Origin: Desulfovibrio sp.
Lineage (GTDB): Bacteria > Desulfobacterota > Desulfovibrionia > Desulfovibrionales > Desulfovibrionaceae
DNA length: 27,214 nt
Direction of reading: 5' to 3'
NCBI GenBank assembly: GCA_031270875.1
Contig: JAISXC010000186.1
Coordinates: 1 to 27,214 of the forward strand
Shown here: positions 25,613-27,214 of the stretch, in pieces
Layout: the number at the start of each line of letters is the position of its first letter
Numbering within the stretch: position 1 is the first letter of the stretch
Program-made: the position numbers and the translations under genes
Notes under the pieces: model-generated
Database searches by the model: none
Told to the model about the DNA's origin: nothing
The model's input: only the letters and a program-made list of their open reading frames with translations

Positions 25613-25717
25613 ATGACTCAAAGCGGGAACGAATTTCTCACTGCCACAGACGTGAAGGCGGATTTGCGCAAAAGTCCAATGGTTGCGTCTTGGTTTCCAC
25701 CGGCGGATTTTGACTGA
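25613..25717 (+). CDS. possible 34-aa ORF preceding mobA
   Basis: An ATG at 25613, about 30 nt after the predicted transcription start, opens a 34-codon frame (MTQSGNEFLTATDVKADLRK, then a tail ending SWFPPADFD) that stops at TGA 25715-25717, 12 nt before the mobA start. Composition looks protein-like, with no low-complexity bias, and the position suits a leader peptide or small coupled protein. The ribosome site is weak and I recognise no family. It could also be the remnant of a larger gene. Confidence 0.35.
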   Translation: MTQSGNEFLTATDVKADLRKSPMVASWFPPADFD

Positions 25718-25729
25718 CGGGCGGTATGC

Positions 25730-26467
25730 GTGGGTATGGGGGAAAAACGCGTGAGCGGCTGGCAGGCCGCCGGAAAACTCCCCGCGGGGGTTGTGCTGGC
25801 AGGCGGCACAAGCCGGCGCATGGGGGGGGACAAGGCCACCCTGCGCCTGCGGGGGACAAACCTTCTGGAGCACGCCGCCTCGCTTGTGCGCGCTCTTGTG
25901 GGCCGCGTTCTCGTCGTGGGACGGGAAGACGCCGCCTTTCCGTGTCTGGTCGACGAAACACCGGACCTTGGTCCGGCGGGGGGCATAGCCACGGCCCTGC
26001 GCCATTTTGGGGAAGCCTGCCTTGTGTTGAGCTGTGATCTCCCCCTTATGGACGCCGGAACGCTGCGCCGTCTGCTCGCGGTTTGGCAGAAGCGGGAAAA
26101 CCCGGAAACTCTGGCCGCCGTCTGCCGCGACCGGCAAAGCGGTCTGTGGGAACCGCTCGTTGCCGTGTATGAGCCGGGTTTTTTACCTCTGCTGGACGCC
26201 GGCCTTGCTTCTGGCAAAAACAAGATAGTCTCCCATCTGCCGGAGAACCGCGTCTGTTTTCTGGATTACGGCGAGGATGAGGCCCTGCCCTTTTTCAATC
26301 TGAACCGCCCTGCTGATCTGGCTCTGCTCCGGCGCTGTCTGGAACTTTCCGGGCAGGTTTTTGCCATTGACCTGCTGTTGAAACAGTTGGAGAAAGAGAA
26401 TGCCCGTCTGAAGAAGCTGCCGGCAGAAAAAGAACCGTCCATTGAGATCCCGAAGGAGATCAATTGA
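25730..26467 (+). CDS. mobA: molybdenum cofactor guanylyltransferase MobA
   Basis: This protein (245 aa from GTG 25730, 243 from ATG 25736) attaches GMP from GTP to molybdopterin to make the guanine dinucleotide form of the cofactor used by formate dehydrogenases and other DMSO-reductase-family enzymes. Seen: the nucleotide-binding LAGGTSRRMGGDKA (residues 23-36), TPDLGPAGGI, SCDLPLM (metal and substrate loop), AVCRDRQSGLWEPLVAVY and FFNLNRPADL. The usual MobA is about 190-200 aa; the extra length here is a short N-terminal stretch and a charged C-terminal tail of about 40 residues with coiled-coil character (LKQLEKENARLKKL). The exact start is uncertain: GTG 25730, ATG 25736 and GTG 25751 are all open and none has a strong ribosome site. 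A G8 run (25822-25829) encodes the Met-Gly-Gly of the signature. It is unrelated to capsule synthesis and marks the chromosomal flank. Confidence 0.92.
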   Translation: MGMGEKRVSGWQAAGKLPAGVVLAGGTSRRMGGDKATLRLRGTNLLEHAASLVRALVGRVLVVGREDAAFPCLVDETPDLGPAGGIATALRHFGEACLVLSCDLPLMDAGTLRRLLAVWQKRENPETLAAVCRDRQSGLWEPLVAVYEPGFLPLLDAGLASGKNKIVSHLPENRVCFLDYGEDEALPFFNLNRPADLALLRRCLELSGQVFAIDLLLKQLEKENARLKKLPAEKEPSIEIPKEIN

Positions 26468-26545
26468 ACGCTGAAGCGGCACGTTATTCAGCACTTCCTT
26501 AGAATTTGCCAAAAACAGAATTCCCCTGAGTTCAGAAACATCACC

Positions 26546-26574
26546 TTGACAGAGACAGCTGGTCGAGGTAAACA
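26546..26574 (+). promoter_or_regulatory. predicted promoter of the tRNA unit
   Basis: A perfect TTGACA (26546-26551) is followed after 17 bp by TAAACA (26569-26574), a modest -10. Transcription would start near 26581, immediately before the tRNA-like relic and upstream of tRNA-Thr. Confidence 0.42.
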
Positions 26575-26593
26575 TTTTGAGTTAAAGTGCCAT

Positions 26594-26673
26594 GGTCGAC
26601 TTAGCTCATCCGGTAGGGCAGGCGATTCGTAACAGACCGGCTTGTCAACCGGGAAAAGATAAAAAGTCACCAT
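26594..26673 (+). pseudogene. degenerate tRNA relic (tRNA-Thr-like)
   Basis: GACTTAGCTCATCCGGTAGG matches the 5' half and D arm of a tRNA, and GATTCGTAA matches the anticodon loop region of the intact tRNA-Thr(CGU) 115 nt further on. The anticodon stem no longer pairs, a T-arm-like CCGG...CCGG has an eight-base loop, and there is no acceptor 3' strand or CCA. It follows a promoter-like sequence, so it looks like the decayed first gene of a two-tRNA unit. Confidence 0.5.
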
Positions 26674-26709
26674 AAAAATGACGAAAAAAGTTCTTTAAAA
26701 CAGGCAGTT

Positions 26710-26785
26710 GCCAGCGTAGCTCACCCGGCAGAGCAGCTGATTCGTAATCAGCAGGTACGGGGTTCGATTCCCCGCGCTGGCTCCA
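26710..26785 (+). tRNA. tRNA-Thr (anticodon CGU)
   Basis: A full cloverleaf can be drawn. The acceptor GCCAGCG (26710-26716) pairs with CGCTGGC (26775-26781). The D arm is GCTC/GAGC. The anticodon arm is GCTGA/TCAGC with loop TTCGTAA. The T arm is CGGGG/CCCCG with loop TTCGATT. Discriminator T and encoded CCA (26783-26785) complete it. Anticodon CGU reads ACG threonine codons. A strong terminator follows. Confidence 0.96.
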
Positions 26786-26791
26786 TATATT

Positions 26792-26832
26792 AGGGGTTTA
26801 TATGCAAAAAAGGCATATGAGCCCCTGTTTTG
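26792..26832 (+). terminator. rho-independent terminator after tRNA-Thr
   Basis: AGGGGTTTATATGC (26792-26805) pairs along all 14 bases, with two G-U pairs, to GCATATGAGCCCCT (26813-26826). The loop is A6G and a short T-rich run (GTTTTGC) follows. It begins six bases after the tRNA CCA end. Confidence 0.85.
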
Positions 26833-26853
26833 CGTCCAAAGGGCTTTTCTAGC

Positions 26854-27168
26854 CTATTTAGAGCATGGCAGCGAAATCGCAACAATACTGCTGTCGAGAG
26901 AAATGGCTTCTATTTTGAGGCGAAGTATTTGCTCTTGTTGAAGGCGTTCAAATACACGATCAAGAACTCCGTTCTTGCTCCAACGGTTCATGCGAGTGTA
27001 AATGCCGTGCCAACAACCGAAATCTTTCGGCAGACCGCGCCACTTGCACCCATGTTCCGCGACGTACAGAATCGCATTCAACACCTGAAGGTTGTCAAAA
27101 CGGACATTTCCTCTCTGGCGTGGCAGGCAGTCGGCAATCCTCTCATATTGTTCGCGAGTAATTTGCAT
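26854..27168 (-). CDS. IS5-family transposase N-terminal part (truncated)
   Basis: The 104-aa frame starts MQITREQYERIADCLPRQRG and continues with LNAILYVAEHGCKWRGLPKDFG, WHGIYTRMNRWSKNGVLDRVFERL and LEAISLDSSIV-like sequence. This is the N-terminal DUF4096-type region of IS5-family (IS427/IS1031-like) transposases, usually the first ORF of a two-ORF, frameshift-expressed element. After DSSIV (about 26881) the sequence no longer resembles a transposase and stops at TAG 26854. The catalytic DDE half is absent, and tRNA-Thr lies only about 70 nt further left. The protein should therefore be inactive. Confidence 0.82.
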   Translation of the reverse strand: MQITREQYERIADCLPRQRGNVRFDNLQVLNAILYVAEHGCKWRGLPKDFGCWHGIYTRMNRWSKNGVLDRVFERLQQEQILRLKIEAISLDSSIVAISLPCSK

Positions 27169-27214
27169 AAACCACAGTTACAAAATACGGGCATATTGTC
27201 AAGTAGTGTTAACA
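26854..27214 (-). mobile_element. remnant of an IS5-family insertion sequence
   Basis: The element's transposase start faces left and the outer end probably lies near or beyond the right edge of the window (27169-27214 is AT-rich and ends TTAACA). The left part is missing, so no terminal inverted-repeat pair or target duplication can be shown. It sits directly next to a tRNA gene, a common integration and rearrangement site. Confidence 0.6.

Noticed and set aside
25822..25829. G8 run in mobA as a phase-variation site
   Set aside because: It encodes the conserved Met-Gly-Gly of the MobA signature and is short; mobA is a housekeeping gene, so switching is unlikely.

Overview
The window reads as a chromosomal polysaccharide (capsule/KPS-type) locus of a GC-rich Gram-negative bacterium. 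A Desulfovibrionaceae-like or other sulfate-reducer-like host is my best guess, from overall protein style, codon use, frequent GTG/TTG starts and a neighbouring mobA, but this was not tested. Layout: a RelB/YoeB toxin-antitoxin pair on + (141-660); one long - strand operon of about 24 kb (24965 down to 705); a regulatory intergenic region (24966-25729); mobA on + (about 25730-26467); a tRNA relic followed by an intact tRNA-Thr(CGU) with terminator (26594-26832); and a truncated IS5-family transposase (26854-27168) at the right edge.

The operon has three blocks. (1) Export: small lipoprotein, KpsM-like permease, KpsT-like ATPase, KpsE-like inner-membrane protein and a Wza/KpsD-like outer-membrane protein, mostly joined by ATGA/TGATG overlaps. 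(2) Lipid block: a 2539-aa iterative highly reducing type I PKS (KS-AT-DH-degenerate cMT-psiKR-ER-KR-ACP, no thioesterase), an alpha-oxoamine synthase, a GNAT acyltransferase and a membrane sulfatase/LtaS-type phosphotransferase-like protein. This order matches what I recall of rkpA/rkpG/rkpI of Sinorhizobium KPS loci and wcbR/wcbT of Burkholderia capsule loci, and suggests synthesis of a sphingoid-like amino-lipid that anchors or carries the polymer. (3) Strain-variable, visibly AT-rich cassette (3634-9057): a GT8 glycosyltransferase, a 963-aa multidomain GT2/DUF115-like protein and a UDP-galactopyranose mutase, followed by a GC-richer GT2-TagF (CDP-glycerol glycerophosphotransferase) fusion and a small orphan ORF.

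The locus carries several marks of variability. A perfect (AG)24 microsatellite lies upstream of the operon promoter. A G10 homopolymer lies inside the 963-aa transferase gene. A single in-frame ochre codon interrupts glf. The sulfatase-like protein ends abruptly right after its GDH motif, exactly at the GC-rich/AT-rich boundary. Together they suggest a capsule whose expression and structure switch or are in flux. The PKS-oxoamine synthase-GNAT-phosphotransferase lipid block is the most interesting biology in the window.
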